Source of the DNA: Paenibacillus harenae DSM 16969
GTDB taxonomy: Bacteria > Bacillota > Bacilli > Paenibacillales > Paenibacillaceae
Direction: 5' to 3'
NCBI RefSeq assembly: GCF_000422465.1
Contig: NZ_KE383843.1
Location: 856,271-920,270, forward strand
Length of the DNA: 64,000 nt
This document shows positions 33,218-41,953 of the stretch, one piece after another. Every line of letters starts with the position of its first letter. Positions within the stretch are counted from its first letter, which is position 1. The position numbers and the translations under genes are program-made. The notes under the pieces were generated by a model. The model saw nothing but the letters and a program-made list of their open reading frames with translations. It ran no database searches and was not told where the DNA came from.

Positions 33218-34102
33218 TCAAGCCATTAGTAAAACGGCAGGCGCGGCTACCAGCACCATCAGCACGAGTAAAATGCCGACGAGCGGAAACACAAGCTTCG
33301 AAGAAGCCTCCTCGCCGCGCGACCTTGCAATCGCCTTGCGTTTCTCCCATAGCGTGTAGGAAAGCTCCCGCAGCGCCAATACGAAATGCTCGCCGCCTCT
33401 GCGGTAATTAAGCAGCAGCACCGTTGTAAAGACCGAAACCTCCTGTACCGCGCAGCGCCGGTTGAAGCATTCCATCGCCGTGCTGAAGGACTGCCCGTTG
33501 CGCAGCGACGACACGGCGTCCCTCCATTCTTTGTAGAGCGGATGACGTTCCGCATCCTTCCCCTCCAGACAGCGCGCCAGAGCCGTCTGGACCGTTTCCC
33601 CGGCGCCGACCAGCAGCATCAGCTTGCTCAGCATTTCCGGAAGCTCGGTAATCAGATGCTGCTTGCGGCGTTCCACGCTTCGTCCCGCCTCCACGGCAGG
33701 TCTTAAAGCCAGCAAAACGCCGAATAAAATACCTATCAACAATAGAAGCGGTTCCTGCCCAAGCAGGCTCAGCCAAGCGCAGACGGTTAGCGCCGCATAA
33801 CCTTTGCCGAAAGAGGCTCCCGCCTCTTCCTTCGTCCTCTCGATCGTCCAGCCGTGTCCCTTCAGGATGACCAGCTTCATGTGGTAGCTGCTTAAGGGCA
33901 GCTGAGCCATTTCAAACAGACGGCGACGTTCCAGCAATCGCGTAAACGGATCGGTCAGCACGAGCCGCAGAAGCAGGTTCTCCGAACCCGCGCCTTGCTT
34001 TCTCTTGTTTCTCAGCTGCCCCCCTGCTGATAACAAAACTTTCATCCCGACGATCGAGATCCATACGGCCGTCAGGATGACGGCGGCAGCGGCTGCAATC
34101 AT
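33218..34102 (-). CDS. tadC: Tad secretion inner-membrane protein TadC
   Basis: The 294-residue protein has a T2SS-F (GspF-like) domain with a membrane helix at the N terminus, a cytosolic helical domain (LITELPEMLSKLMLLVGAGE) and two C-terminal helices. It works with TadB as the pilus assembly platform. The start follows GGGGAGGGAATCGA, 13 bases after the tadB stop. Confidence 0.9.
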   Translation of the reverse strand: MIAAAAAVILTAVWISIVGMKVLLSAGGQLRNKRKQGAGSENLLLRLVLTDPFTRLLERRRLFEMAQLPLSSYHMKLVILKGHGWTIERTKEEAGASFGKGYAALTVCAWLSLLGQEPLLLLIGILFGVLLALRPAVEAGRSVERRKQHLITELPEMLSKLMLLVGAGETVQTALARCLEGKDAERHPLYKEWRDAVSSLRNGQSFSTAMECFNRRCAVQEVSVFTTVLLLNYRRGGEHFVLALRELSYTLWEKRKAIARSRGEEASSKLVFPLVGILLVLMVLVAAPAVLLMA

Positions 34103-34115
34103 TCGATTCCCTCCC

Positions 34116-34970
34116 CTACATTCGGATGTTCATAATCCTGCTCATCAACCAGAAGCAGAGCAGCAGCAGGAGAAACGCCCCCGTAAGCAGCAAGTACCCT
34201 GCACCCGCATATAACGGCGCCATATAATCGGGGGCGGCAAAACCAAGGAAAGCGAGAAAGACGAAAGGCACGGCCATCATAATTTTCCCCTCGAACCGCT
34301 TCTGCGCAATCATCACGGCAATCTCCTGCTCTATTTCCAGCTTCTCGCTAATGATAGAGGAGGTTCGCTTCATAACCTCAAGCAAATCTCCCCCCGAGCG
34401 CTTACATGCGGCAAGCGCGTCGACGAACTGGGTTATTTCTTCGATGCAGGCCCGGTCAGCGAAGTTCCGCAGCGCATATTCGATCGGTTCGGCATTGTCC
34501 ATCCGGAAGCTGACAATTTGAAATTCCAGAAGAAGCTCGGTCCGCGGGTCGGGATAGAGCAGCTTCAAATCATCAAGCGCGGACAAAAAAGCATTTTCGA
34601 GCGAGCGCCCGGCCGCTAGCGAAGAAGTTAAGGAAAACAACGCTTCCTTGAACTGAAGCTTCAGCCGTTCCTGACGACGAACAAGCAGCGTCTCGCGTCT
34701 GAACCGCGGTGCCAATATTCCGAGAGTTGACGCAAAGCCGGCAATAATCGCCGAATGATAAAACAGATATACGGCGGCAAAAATCGCCAGAGCAGCTGCC
34801 GCAGCCGCTGCGGCAAACTCACTCCGGCTTAGCGGGTATTGCCCGTAATTCGTTAATAAACGCCCCGCCCTCCTATTTTCGATGACAGAACCTCTCTCCC
34901 AGCCGCACCATTCAAGTGCGGTATGCAAGCGAGCCCCGCTTGGCCTCCTTAAAGATCGTTGTGCGCCCAT
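34116..34970 (-). CDS. tadB: Tad secretion inner-membrane protein TadB
   Basis: The 284-residue protein has a T2SS-F domain (FKEALFSLTSSLAAGRSLEN, CKRSGGDLLEVMKRTS) with helices near residues 60-90 and at the C terminus. It is the platform partner of TadC and TadA. The frame is open to 35000, overlapping tadA, but GTGAGG is best spaced for ATG at 34970. Confidence 0.9.
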   Translation of the reverse strand: MGAQRSLRRPSGARLHTALEWCGWERGSVIENRRAGRLLTNYGQYPLSRSEFAAAAAAAALAIFAAVYLFYHSAIIAGFASTLGILAPRFRRETLLVRRQERLKLQFKEALFSLTSSLAAGRSLENAFLSALDDLKLLYPDPRTELLLEFQIVSFRMDNAEPIEYALRNFADRACIEEITQFVDALAACKRSGGDLLEVMKRTSSIISEKLEIEQEIAVMIAQKRFEGKIMMAVPFVFLAFLGFAAPDYMAPLYAGAGYLLLTGAFLLLLLCFWLMSRIMNIRM

Positions 34971-34989
34971 TTCCATCACCTCACTCTGC

Positions 34990-36219
34990 TTAAAGCGCAT
35001 TTATGGTTTTTCCCGCCATGGCCAGCTTGTCCGTATGCGTGAGCGGATTATCCGTCCGTTTAAGCCCGCCCAGCACCTTCCCGTCCCTTTCCCCCTCTTC
35101 CTCAAAGACGAAAAGCGGATTAAGCAGCACCTCGCCCGCCTCCATTCCGATAACCTCGCATATTTCCATCACCTTGCGCGAGCGGTCGCGGAATCTCGAC
35201 AGATGGATGACAATATCGATCGCGGAAGCAATTTGCTGCCGTATTACTTGTACGGGGAGCTCCGCTGCGCTAAGGACCATCGTCTCAAGACGGGCTATCA
35301 TATCCTTCGCTCCATTGCTATGCCCGGTCGACATGCTGCCGCTATGCCCGGTATTAAGCGCCTGGAGCATATCCATCGCCTCGCCGCCGCGAACCTCGCC
35401 CACGATGATCCGGTTCGGCCTCATACGAAGCGATGCCCGAATCAGATCCCGTACCGTAATCTCACCCTTGCCTTCGGTATTTGCATTTCTCGTTTCCATC
35501 GACACCAGGTTAGGAATGGAACGAATTTGCAGCTCCGCCGAGTCTTCAATCGTGACGATCCGCTCGTCGGAAGGAATAAATTGCGATAAGGCATTCAGGA
35601 ATGTCGTCTTGCCCGTACCAGTACCTCCGCTAATGAAAATGTTGTATTGAGCTCGAATCAATTCCTCCAGAAACTGTGCCGCTTCAAGCGAAAGCGAGCC
35701 GCCGGCGACAAGCCGCTCCATCGTCAGCGGCCGTTCGGGAAACTTTCGTATCGTCATGGAGGGACCCCGCAGAGCAACCGGCGGCAGAACGACATGCACC
35801 CGGGATCCGTCCTTCAGCCTCGCATCGACGATCGGCGAAGACTCATTCACGACCCGGTTAACGCTGGCCACTACGGTTTGAATTAAGTCCTCCAGCCGTT
35901 CCCTGCTTTCGAACGAAACCGGCAGAAGCGTCATTCTGCCCTCCCGCTCAACAAAAATCTCGGCATGATGGTTGATCATGATCTCACTAACCGATGCATC
36001 CTCCAGCAGCGGCTGCAAAATATCAAGGCCTCTGAACGAATGAAACAGCCTGCGAACCAGCTTCACCTTCTCCGCTGCCGTGAGCGGGTTCCTCTCGCAC
36101 CATTCGAACACGGTTTCCTCCGTCATTCGCATCAAGCTGTCGTCCGGCAATGCCCCGCTGAAATCGATTTTGGCGCGGACCTTGTCCCGCAGCTCAAGCA
36201 CGGCAGCGTCCGTCAGCAA
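34990..36219 (-). CDS. tadA: Tad pilus assembly ATPase TadA (CpaF)
   Basis: The 409-residue secretion ATPase of the GspE/PulE-CpaF type has Walker A (ISGGTGTGKTTFLNAL), Asp box, His box (TGHSGSMSTGHSNGAKDMIA) and Walker B region. It drives pilus assembly. The start is TTG, five bases after GGAGGGGAGAAGAA. It overlaps the end of the CpaE-like gene by seven bases. Confidence 0.95.
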   Translation of the reverse strand: MLTDAAVLELRDKVRAKIDFSGALPDDSLMRMTEETVFEWCERNPLTAAEKVKLVRRLFHSFRGLDILQPLLEDASVSEIMINHHAEIFVEREGRMTLLPVSFESRERLEDLIQTVVASVNRVVNESSPIVDARLKDGSRVHVVLPPVALRGPSMTIRKFPERPLTMERLVAGGSLSLEAAQFLEELIRAQYNIFISGGTGTGKTTFLNALSQFIPSDERIVTIEDSAELQIRSIPNLVSMETRNANTEGKGEITVRDLIRASLRMRPNRIIVGEVRGGEAMDMLQALNTGHSGSMSTGHSNGAKDMIARLETMVLSAAELPVQVIRQQIASAIDIVIHLSRFRDRSRKVMEICEVIGMEAGEVLLNPLFVFEEEGERDGKVLGGLKRTDNPLTHTDKLAMAGKTINAL

Positions 36220-37370
36220 TTCTTCTCCCCTCCTTCGTGAAACAGATACTTGAACAGCTTATCGGCCGCCGCCCGGAACGACGGCGAGGATAACAGCGTC
36301 GCCGCCGCGCCGCGCCATTCAGCAACCTCCGGCAAGGCAACGGGTGCGCATGCTATGCCGTTCATTTCGATTGCGGAATCGTACGCAGCCGGAGCGGCAT
36401 GATTTTTGACATGAACGAATTTGTGTAGCAGCTTGCTGAAACGCTCTCCCCATTTCTGCTCGCCGTAACGCAGCGCCATCCGCTGCTTGCGCAGCACGGT
36501 GCGGTTGTCTCCCGTCAGCCATAACACCTGGTCCGATTGCTCGAAGACAGCGGCGTGCAGTTCTTCCAGCCCATCATCCATATCAATGACGATTAGATCG
36601 TATTGGCCGCTGCGGGCAATCACCTCCGTGATCGAGGCAGCTTCCTCTCCGCTTAGCGTCATCCGGTCCTCCATATTCGTACAAGCGGCCAAATAATCTC
36701 CCTTCAGAAGCGGATGGCGAATTCGATGCTCAAGCAGCCATTCGACCGACTGCTCAGGCTGCGCCTTCAGGCCGTACAACAGCTCGGACAATCCCTCCTC
36801 CCTTTCCTGCGCCTCGCTGCTGTTCGGGATTCCAAGCCACACATCCGACGAGTTCCAGCGTTCAAGGTTCAAATAAAAGGTACGGTACCCGTGAGAGCTG
36901 GCCGCATGTACCAGATGCAGCGCCAGGGCTGTCTTGCCGGTCCCGCCCGAGGCGGAATAGACCGTCACCGTCCGTACTCCAGCCGTCCTGTCATAAGCAG
37001 TAGCGGCGCGGGACGAATGGCTTGTAAGCCGGGCATGCGCCTCTTCCAACCGTTGAAGCAGCAGAGGAAGAGGCTGGTACTGATGCAGCTCATGCGCCTC
37101 TCCGCTTTCCCCGAGCTTCAGCACGAGCGCGACTGTAGGAATCGCAGGCAGCCGGCCTTTCTCCGGCTCCCTCAACGCAAGGAGCAGCTCCGGCTGCACG
37201 GCCAACAAATCAATGTGGTGGCCTTGCTTCACATACTGCCGGCAGGCTTCCGCATTCGTAAAACCGGTCACCTGCCACTGCTCGGCAAGCGGGCTGTCGC
37301 GCACGTAATCAGCCAAGCGCTTCAAATATTCCGGTTCCTCCACCGCTACCGCAAGCAAATATTTCTTCAA
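36213..37370 (-). CDS. cpaE: CpaE/TadZ-like MinD-family ATPase
   Basis: The 386-residue protein has an N-terminal receiver-like domain without obvious phosphorylation site (about 1-110) and a MinD/ParA-type ATPase domain with deviant Walker A SASGGTGKTALAL. CpaE/TadZ proteins position the pilus machine at the cell surface. The frame is open to 37427, but GGAGGGG is correctly spaced (eight bases) for TTG at 37370 (LKKYLLAVAVEE). It is the first gene of the tad operon. Confidence 0.88.
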   Translation of the reverse strand: MKKYLLAVAVEEPEYLKRLADYVRDSPLAEQWQVTGFTNAEACRQYVKQGHHIDLLAVQPELLLALREPEKGRLPAIPTVALVLKLGESGEAHELHQYQPLPLLLQRLEEAHARLTSHSSRAATAYDRTAGVRTVTVYSASGGTGKTALALHLVHAASSHGYRTFYLNLERWNSSDVWLGIPNSSEAQEREEGLSELLYGLKAQPEQSVEWLLEHRIRHPLLKGDYLAACTNMEDRMTLSGEEAASITEVIARSGQYDLIVIDMDDGLEELHAAVFEQSDQVLWLTGDNRTVLRKQRMALRYGEQKWGERFSKLLHKFVHVKNHAAPAAYDSAIEMNGIACAPVALPEVAEWRGAAATLLSSPSFRAAADKLFKYLFHEGGEKNC

Positions 37371-37402
37371 CCGCAACGCCCCTCCTTCAGCTTGGAAAAC
37401 AC

Positions 37403-37450
37403 AAAAAAAGCACCGTAATGGGCGCAATAATATGCTGCCTAATACGGTGC
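37403..37450 (-). terminator. Terminator hairpin in the tad operon leader (possible attenuator)
   Basis: Minus-strand stem GCACCGTATTA / ATTACGGTGC with a large imperfect centre, followed by seven T. It lies after a predicted promoter (37479-37508) and 33 bases before the cpaE start. It could end ndk transcription, the tad leader, or both. Confidence 0.7.
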
Positions 37451-37478
37451 TTCCGTGTTTGTAAGTTACTTTTTATAA

Positions 37479-37508
37479 AATTTACCATACAGCTGTTCCA
37501 TCCGTCAA
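37479..37508 (-). promoter_or_regulatory. Predicted promoter of the tad operon
   Basis: Minus strand TTGACG (37503-37508), an 18-base spacer and TAAATT (37479-37484), in an otherwise gene-free stretch between ndk and cpaE. A transcript would begin near 37472, upstream of the leader hairpin. Confidence 0.5.
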
Positions 37509-37547
37509 CCCTCAATCAGGATCCTTTTTGCCGATCCGGTCGTCTTT

Positions 37548-37946
37548 TCACTGAAAAAACAGTTTGATTTCCCGCTCGGCGCTTTCCTCGGAATCCGAGC
37601 CGTGTATGATATTGCTTGCGACGTCTAATGCAAAATCGCCGCGAATCGTCCCTGCGAGCGCATCCGACGGATTGGTGGCGCCGATAAGCGCTCTCGCGTT
37701 CTTAACGGCGTCCTTGCCTTCCCAAATCATCGCAAACACCGGGCCCGATACGATAAAATCAACAAGCTCGTCGAAAAAAACCTTGGCGCGCAAATGATCG
37801 TAGTGATGCTCGGCATGCTCCCTTGTTAATCGCACGACCTTGGCATCCACCAATTTAAAGCCCTTCTCTTCGAAACGCGCCACGATTCGGCCGACTAATC
37901 CTCGCGCGACTCCATCGGGCTTAACCATTACAAACGTTCTATCCAT
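37548..37946 (-). CDS. ndk: Nucleoside diphosphate kinase
   Basis: The 132-residue enzyme equalises NTP pools using a phospho-histidine. The motif NIIHGSDS holds the catalytic His, and VKPDGVARGLVG the N-terminal nucleotide-binding strand. The length is slightly short of the usual 140-150 but all motifs are present. The start follows AAGGGGGAATCTAC. It is downstream of yqfL by 34 bases. Confidence 0.97.
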   Translation of the reverse strand: MDRTFVMVKPDGVARGLVGRIVARFEEKGFKLVDAKVVRLTREHAEHHYDHLRAKVFFDELVDFIVSGPVFAMIWEGKDAVKNARALIGATNPSDALAGTIRGDFALDVASNIIHGSDSEESAEREIKLFFQ

Positions 37947-37980
37947 GTAGATTCCCCCTTGTCTCTAACGGTATAGCCAT

Positions 37981-38781
37981 TTATTTGTTAAGCCATTCAA
38001 TGATAATGCCGGCTGTCTCCTCAATCGCTCGATTCGTCACGTCAATAATGGGACATCCCAGCGATTTCATGACCGATTCCGCGTAATCCAGCTCTTCTTG
38101 TATACGATCCGCCGAGGCGTATTGCGCTGATGAAGGCAGGCCTAACGTCTTCAAGCGTTCGGAACGGATTTCCAGCAGATGCTCCGCTTGCATCGTTAAC
38201 CCGACGATTAACCGTCCCGGCGCCGGCTTCAATTCCACCGGAGGATTCACCTCGGGCATGAGCGGCAGATTCGCGGTTCTAATCCCTTTGTGGGATAAAA
38301 AAATGCTCAGCGGCGTCTTCGACGTACGCGATACGCCGATCAACACGACCTGCGCCTGCACAATGCCCCGAGCATCCTTGCCGTCATCGTATTTAACCGC
38401 AAATTCAATCGCGTCCATCCGGCGATGGTACGCATCGTCGATCGAATGGAGAAGCCCCGGCTCGCGTTTCGGAAAGCTGCCGAACGTATCTATGTAAGCC
38501 TGCATCATCGGACCCATTACGTCGACCGCCCGTACGCCGGCCTTCATCGCTTCTGCCTTCATGAGCTCTCTCAGCTCGGGCTGCACGAGCGTATAGCTGA
38601 TAAATCCGCCCGTCAAGGCCGCTTCCGCAACGATACGCGTAATTTCATCTTCGGACTTCAAGTGTCCGAAACGTTTGATTCTGACATGCTCGGAGGAGAA
38701 CTGCCGCAGGGTTGCCTTCGCTACCGCCTCCGCCGTTTCTCCGACCGCATCGGAACACACATAAATCGTTTGCTGCGTCAT
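37981..38781 (-). CDS. yqfL: Pyruvate,phosphate dikinase regulatory-type kinase/phosphorylase (YqfL)
   Basis: The 266-residue DUF299 protein has P-loop GVSRTSKTP and an N-terminal IYVCSDAVGETAEAV. Characterised members phosphorylate and dephosphorylate pyruvate,phosphate dikinase or PEP synthase. In B. subtilis the homologue sits next to ccpN and modulates CcpN activity, and the same arrangement is seen here. The start overlaps the ccpN stop by four bases; the ribosome site is GGAGGAGCCGGATTT. The frame is open 44 codons upstream inside ccpN, which is rejected. Confidence 0.93.
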   Translation of the reverse strand: MTQQTIYVCSDAVGETAEAVAKATLRQFSSEHVRIKRFGHLKSEDEITRIVAEAALTGGFISYTLVQPELRELMKAEAMKAGVRAVDVMGPMMQAYIDTFGSFPKREPGLLHSIDDAYHRRMDAIEFAVKYDDGKDARGIVQAQVVLIGVSRTSKTPLSIFLSHKGIRTANLPLMPEVNPPVELKPAPGRLIVGLTMQAEHLLEIRSERLKTLGLPSSAQYASADRIQEELDYAESVMKSLGCPIIDVTNRAIEETAGIIIEWLNK

Positions 38782-39434
38782 AAATCCGGCTCCTCCAATT
38801 CCCCGTTCGTTGCGATGTCCGCTATCAGGCGTATAATGTTCGACTTCGACAGCCAGCCGGTTACTTCCGGCTCCGCCGCCTGCTCCTCGCGGGGAGCGAT
38901 GACGGGGAGGCAATCCACCTGATGAAGCGACATTTTACGGATCGCGTCCATAACGGATTCGTCCTGCAGCAGCGTCACGATATTCGGATAACGGGTCATC
39001 ACCATACTAACGGGAATGGATGCGGCGGCGGCATTTCCAAGCGTGATTTTGAGCAAATCCTTCGGTGTTACGATTCCTACAAAACGCTTCTGATCGTTAA
39101 CGACGAGAAGAGTATCCGCATTTTCGGTGAACAGCGTAATAACGGCGTCGTGCACCGATAAAGTATCGGGCACATTCACAGGCACTCCCTGCACCTCTCT
39201 AACCTTCATCGTTTGAAACTGCTTCATCGGCTCACTGCCGGAACGATAAGCGTTTCCGAGAAAATAGCCGACCTTCGGCTTCGCGTCAAGCAGTCCAAGC
39301 ATGACGAGAAGCGATAAATCCGATCGCAGCGTCGGACGGCTGACGCTGAGGTATTCTGCCAATTGCTCGCCGGTAATCGGCGCATGCTTCTTCACAAGCT
39401 CAAGAAGCTCCAATTGCCGTGACGATAGCTGAAT
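38778..39434 (-). CDS. ccpN: CcpN-like repressor of gluconeogenic genes, probable ATT start
   Basis: The protein has a DeoR/GntR-like winged helix (ITGEQLAEYLSVSRPTLRSD) followed by two CBS domains (LFTENADTLLVVNDQKRFVG; VDCLPVIAPR). B. subtilis CcpN represses gapB and pckA during growth on glycolytic carbon. The first standard start is TTG at 39413, but the AGGAGG ribosome site lies eight bases before an in-frame ATT at 39434. Starting there adds IQLSSRQ, which extends similarity to the N terminus I recall for B. subtilis CcpN (IELNKRQ). A stop lies five codons upstream of that ATT. An ATT start is therefore likely, giving 218 residues. Confidence 0.9.
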   Translation of the reverse strand: MQLSSRQLELLELVKKHAPITGEQLAEYLSVSRPTLRSDLSLLVMLGLLDAKPKVGYFLGNAYRSGSEPMKQFQTMKVREVQGVPVNVPDTLSVHDAVITLFTENADTLLVVNDQKRFVGIVTPKDLLKITLGNAAAASIPVSMVMTRYPNIVTLLQDESVMDAIRKMSLHQVDCLPVIAPREEQAAEPEVTGWLSKSNIIRLIADIATNGELEEPDL

Positions 39435-39566
39435 CGTATTCGCCTCCTAAACTATATGACTCACAATCAATCGATATTTTATAATAATTCGGTATATAAT
39501 ATATCACATTAATATTTATTGTACAACAAATAGAAGCTCCTATCGGTCCATGAATGAGACGTCATT

Positions 39567-39611
39567 GAAAAAAAGCCGTCCCAAACGCAGTATATCTGCA
39601 ATCGGAACGGC
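39567..39611 (-). terminator. Terminator of pepF
   Basis: Minus-strand stem GCCGTTCC..TGCAG / CTGCG..GGACGGC followed by seven T, ten bases after the pepF stop codon. Confidence 0.9.
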
Positions 39612-39621
39612 AATTCTTCTA

Positions 39622-41403
39622 TTATTCGTTAGTCATCTGAATGAACTGCTCAACATCCACCGCCGTAAGCGCGACTGCATCGCGCCAGAAATCGATCTCT
39701 TCCACGTTGACGCCGAGATGCTCCCTGGCAAGCTGCTCCACCGTCATCCGCCCGGTGTCGCGAAGCAGCGCGACGTAGCGGTCGTTAAAGTCCGCGCCTT
39801 CCTTAAGCGCCCTCGCATAAATACCCGCGCTGAATAAATAGCCGAATGTATACGGGAAGTTGTAGAACGGCACATCCGTCAAATAAAAATGCATTTTAGA
39901 AGCCCAGAAATGAGGGTGAACCTCGCCGAGCGTATCGCAATAAGCTTCCCGCTGCGCGGCCTCCATCAGCCCGTTCAGCTCCTGAACCGATACGAGACCC
40001 TCCTTCCGCCGCTCATAAAACCGGGTCTCGAACAGGAACCGCGCATGAATGTTCATGAAAAAAGCGACGGAACGCTGAATTTTATCCTCCAGCAAGCCCA
40101 GCTTCTCCTCCGAGCTCGCCGCAACCTTCAACGCGCAGTCCGAAACGATCAGCTCCGCGAAGGTTGAAGCCGTCTCTGCCACATTCATCGCGTACTCCTG
40201 CGATAAGGCGGGCAAATCATTCAGCACATGCTGATGGTAGGCGTGCCCAAGCTCATGCGCAAGCGTGGAAATGTTCGAAGCCGTGCCTGAATAGGTCATG
40301 AAGATACGCGTCTGACCGTCTTTCGGAAAAGAGGTGCAGAAGCCGCCCGGACGCTTGCCCGCGCGATCCTCCGCCTCAATCCATGCGTCCTTGAAAGCCA
40401 TCTCGGAGAAATCCGCCAGCTCTGGGCTAAACGTCCGGAATTGCTCAACGATGAAGGCAGCTCCATCGTCATACGGAATCGTCCGCGTCGCGGATCCAAT
40501 CGGCGCCTCGACGTCATGCCAGTCGAGCTTCTCGACGCCAATCAGCTTCGCTTTGCGCTCTATGTAGCGGACGAGCACATGCTTGCTTTCTTCAATTGCC
40601 GACCACATCGCCTGCAGCGTCGCTTCGCTCATGCGGTTAATCTGCAGAGGCTCCTGCAGCACCGATTGCCAGCCCCGCTTCTCATACAGCTTCAAGCGGA
40701 AGCCTGCAATACGGTTCAGCGTCTCTGCGCACAGCTCAGCTTGCTCCGACCATACCCGCTCCCACTCCGCGAATGCCGCCTGACGCACCTGCCGGTCGCC
40801 GTCCGACAACCGGTTATGCATCTGCCCTGCCGATAACATTTTCTTCTCTCCGTCCTTGCCGACATCCGTAAAATTCGTCCGCGACACGATCGTATTGTAA
40901 TAATCGCCCCAGCCATGATAGCCGTCTACCGCCAAATCACCGGCCAACGCCTCCAATTCGGGAGCCATCTTCCGCTTGGCTAACTCGCGCCGCTCAGCCA
41001 GATTGAAAGCAACGTCCGCAAGCGATCCTTGCTTCAGCAGAGCAGCCCATTCCTCGTCATTCAGCCCGCGAAGCGTGTTGTCATAACGGGTCAACATACC
41101 GTTAAACTTCGCAGCTAACGTTTTCACCCGGTTGCTTTGCGCCCCTGCCGCGGAATCCTTCATATTCTGCGCCAACAAGCATTCGACGAATGATTCCGTT
41201 TGGCGCAGACGCAGCAGCACGCTCTGCAGCAGCTCCGTCTGCGCTTCCAATCCGGAAGAATCGGGGCTCCCGCCCGCAAGTGCTTCATCGAGCTTTGCGA
41301 TATCTTCCTCCATTCCCCTCAGCTCCTGTGAGAATGCGGCGGAAGCGGCGCCCCCTTCATAAAAAACTTCCAGGTTCCAGCTCTGCGGATAACTTTTGTT
41401 CAT
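39622..41403 (-). CDS. pepF: M3 family oligoendopeptidase
   Basis: The 593-residue zinc metallopeptidase of the PepF/YjbG type cleaves oligopeptides in the cytosol. It has the zinc motif HELGHAYH (in STLAHELGHAYHQHVLND) followed by the NVAETASTFAE Glu ligand region. An N-terminal helical oligoendopeptidase domain covers about 100-170. The ATG at 41403 follows GAAGGGATGGGATCGA; an upstream in-frame start at 41439 lacks a ribosome site. Confidence 0.94.
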   Translation of the reverse strand: MNKSYPQSWNLEVFYEGGAASAAFSQELRGMEEDIAKLDEALAGGSPDSSGLEAQTELLQSVLLRLRQTESFVECLLAQNMKDSAAGAQSNRVKTLAAKFNGMLTRYDNTLRGLNDEEWAALLKQGSLADVAFNLAERRELAKRKMAPELEALAGDLAVDGYHGWGDYYNTIVSRTNFTDVGKDGEKKMLSAGQMHNRLSDGDRQVRQAAFAEWERVWSEQAELCAETLNRIAGFRLKLYEKRGWQSVLQEPLQINRMSEATLQAMWSAIEESKHVLVRYIERKAKLIGVEKLDWHDVEAPIGSATRTIPYDDGAAFIVEQFRTFSPELADFSEMAFKDAWIEAEDRAGKRPGGFCTSFPKDGQTRIFMTYSGTASNISTLAHELGHAYHQHVLNDLPALSQEYAMNVAETASTFAELIVSDCALKVAASSEEKLGLLEDKIQRSVAFFMNIHARFLFETRFYERRKEGLVSVQELNGLMEAAQREAYCDTLGEVHPHFWASKMHFYLTDVPFYNFPYTFGYLFSAGIYARALKEGADFNDRYVALLRDTGRMTVEQLAREHLGVNVEEIDFWRDAVALTAVDVEQFIQMTNE

Positions 41404-41454
41404 TCGATCCCATCCCTTCTCAACAACTAGAAACGCCATAAATTCATAGAATTT

Positions 41455-41502
41455 AAAAAAGCCAAGAAAAGGCCGCGTTTTATTTGCGCAAACCTTCTTG
41501 GC
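41455..41502 (-). terminator. Hairpin with T tract in the pepF leader
   Basis: Minus-strand arms GCCAAGAAGG and CCTTTTCTTGGC enclose about 20 bases and are followed by six T, some 50 bases before the pepF start. No co-oriented gene lies close upstream, so it may be a leader attenuator rather than an operon end. Confidence 0.5.
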
Positions 41503-41543
41503 GGTGTATAACTTAATTATATCCGGATTGGAGGAAATTCACC

Positions 41544-41714
41544 ATGTCGAAACCGTTGCAAATATCGGCCGATACGGCCGTTAAGCTATCCAAGCAGCTT
41601 GGCGTGCCGATCGAGCATTTGATGCATATGCCTCGCCACATCCTGCTGCAGAAGCTGGCTGAGCTCGCCAAAGATGATCATTCCGCTTCGCCGGAGAGCG
41701 AAGAAAAATCATGA
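41544..41714 (+). CDS. yycC: YycC-like small protein
   Basis: The 56-residue product begins MSKPLQISADTAVKLSKQLG and continues VPIEHLMHMPRHILLQKLAE. The 'MHMP-HIL-QKLAELAK' pattern is that of the YycC family of small cytosolic proteins, whose role is unknown. The start follows GGATTGGAGGAAATTCACC. Its TGA overlaps the ATG of the next gene (ATGA). Confidence 0.8.
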   Translation: MSKPLQISADTAVKLSKQLGVPIEHLMHMPRHILLQKLAELAKDDHSASPESEEKS

Positions 41715-41953
41715 TTCCGTTCGAGAAAGCTTGGCCCTATGACATCCTGATGGGTGATCTGTATGTATCAAGCTGTCCCTTCTGCGGCGCGGACAACGTT
41801 CTGCTTCCTGTCCGGCCCGCGGAGCTTCAGGACATACAAGACGGCATGAAACGTCTTCTTGTATTCCCTTGCTGCCGGAATAAGGTAACGATCGTGGACG
41901 CAGACCGGGATTACCTGATGACAGACCGCGTGCTGCGCAAAAAAAACCGCTAA
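41711..41953 (+). CDS. Small zinc-ribbon-like hypothetical protein (80 aa)
   Basis: The 80-residue product has a CPFCGADN knuckle and a later PCCRNK pair, together enough for a small zinc site. No family name is known to me. It is translationally coupled to the yycC-like gene by an ATGA overlap, and its last four bases overlap the end of the convergent DUF2225 gene, a very tight arrangement. Confidence 0.75.
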   Translation: MIPFEKAWPYDILMGDLYVSSCPFCGADNVLLPVRPAELQDIQDGMKRLLVFPCCRNKVTIVDADRDYLMTDRVLRKKNR

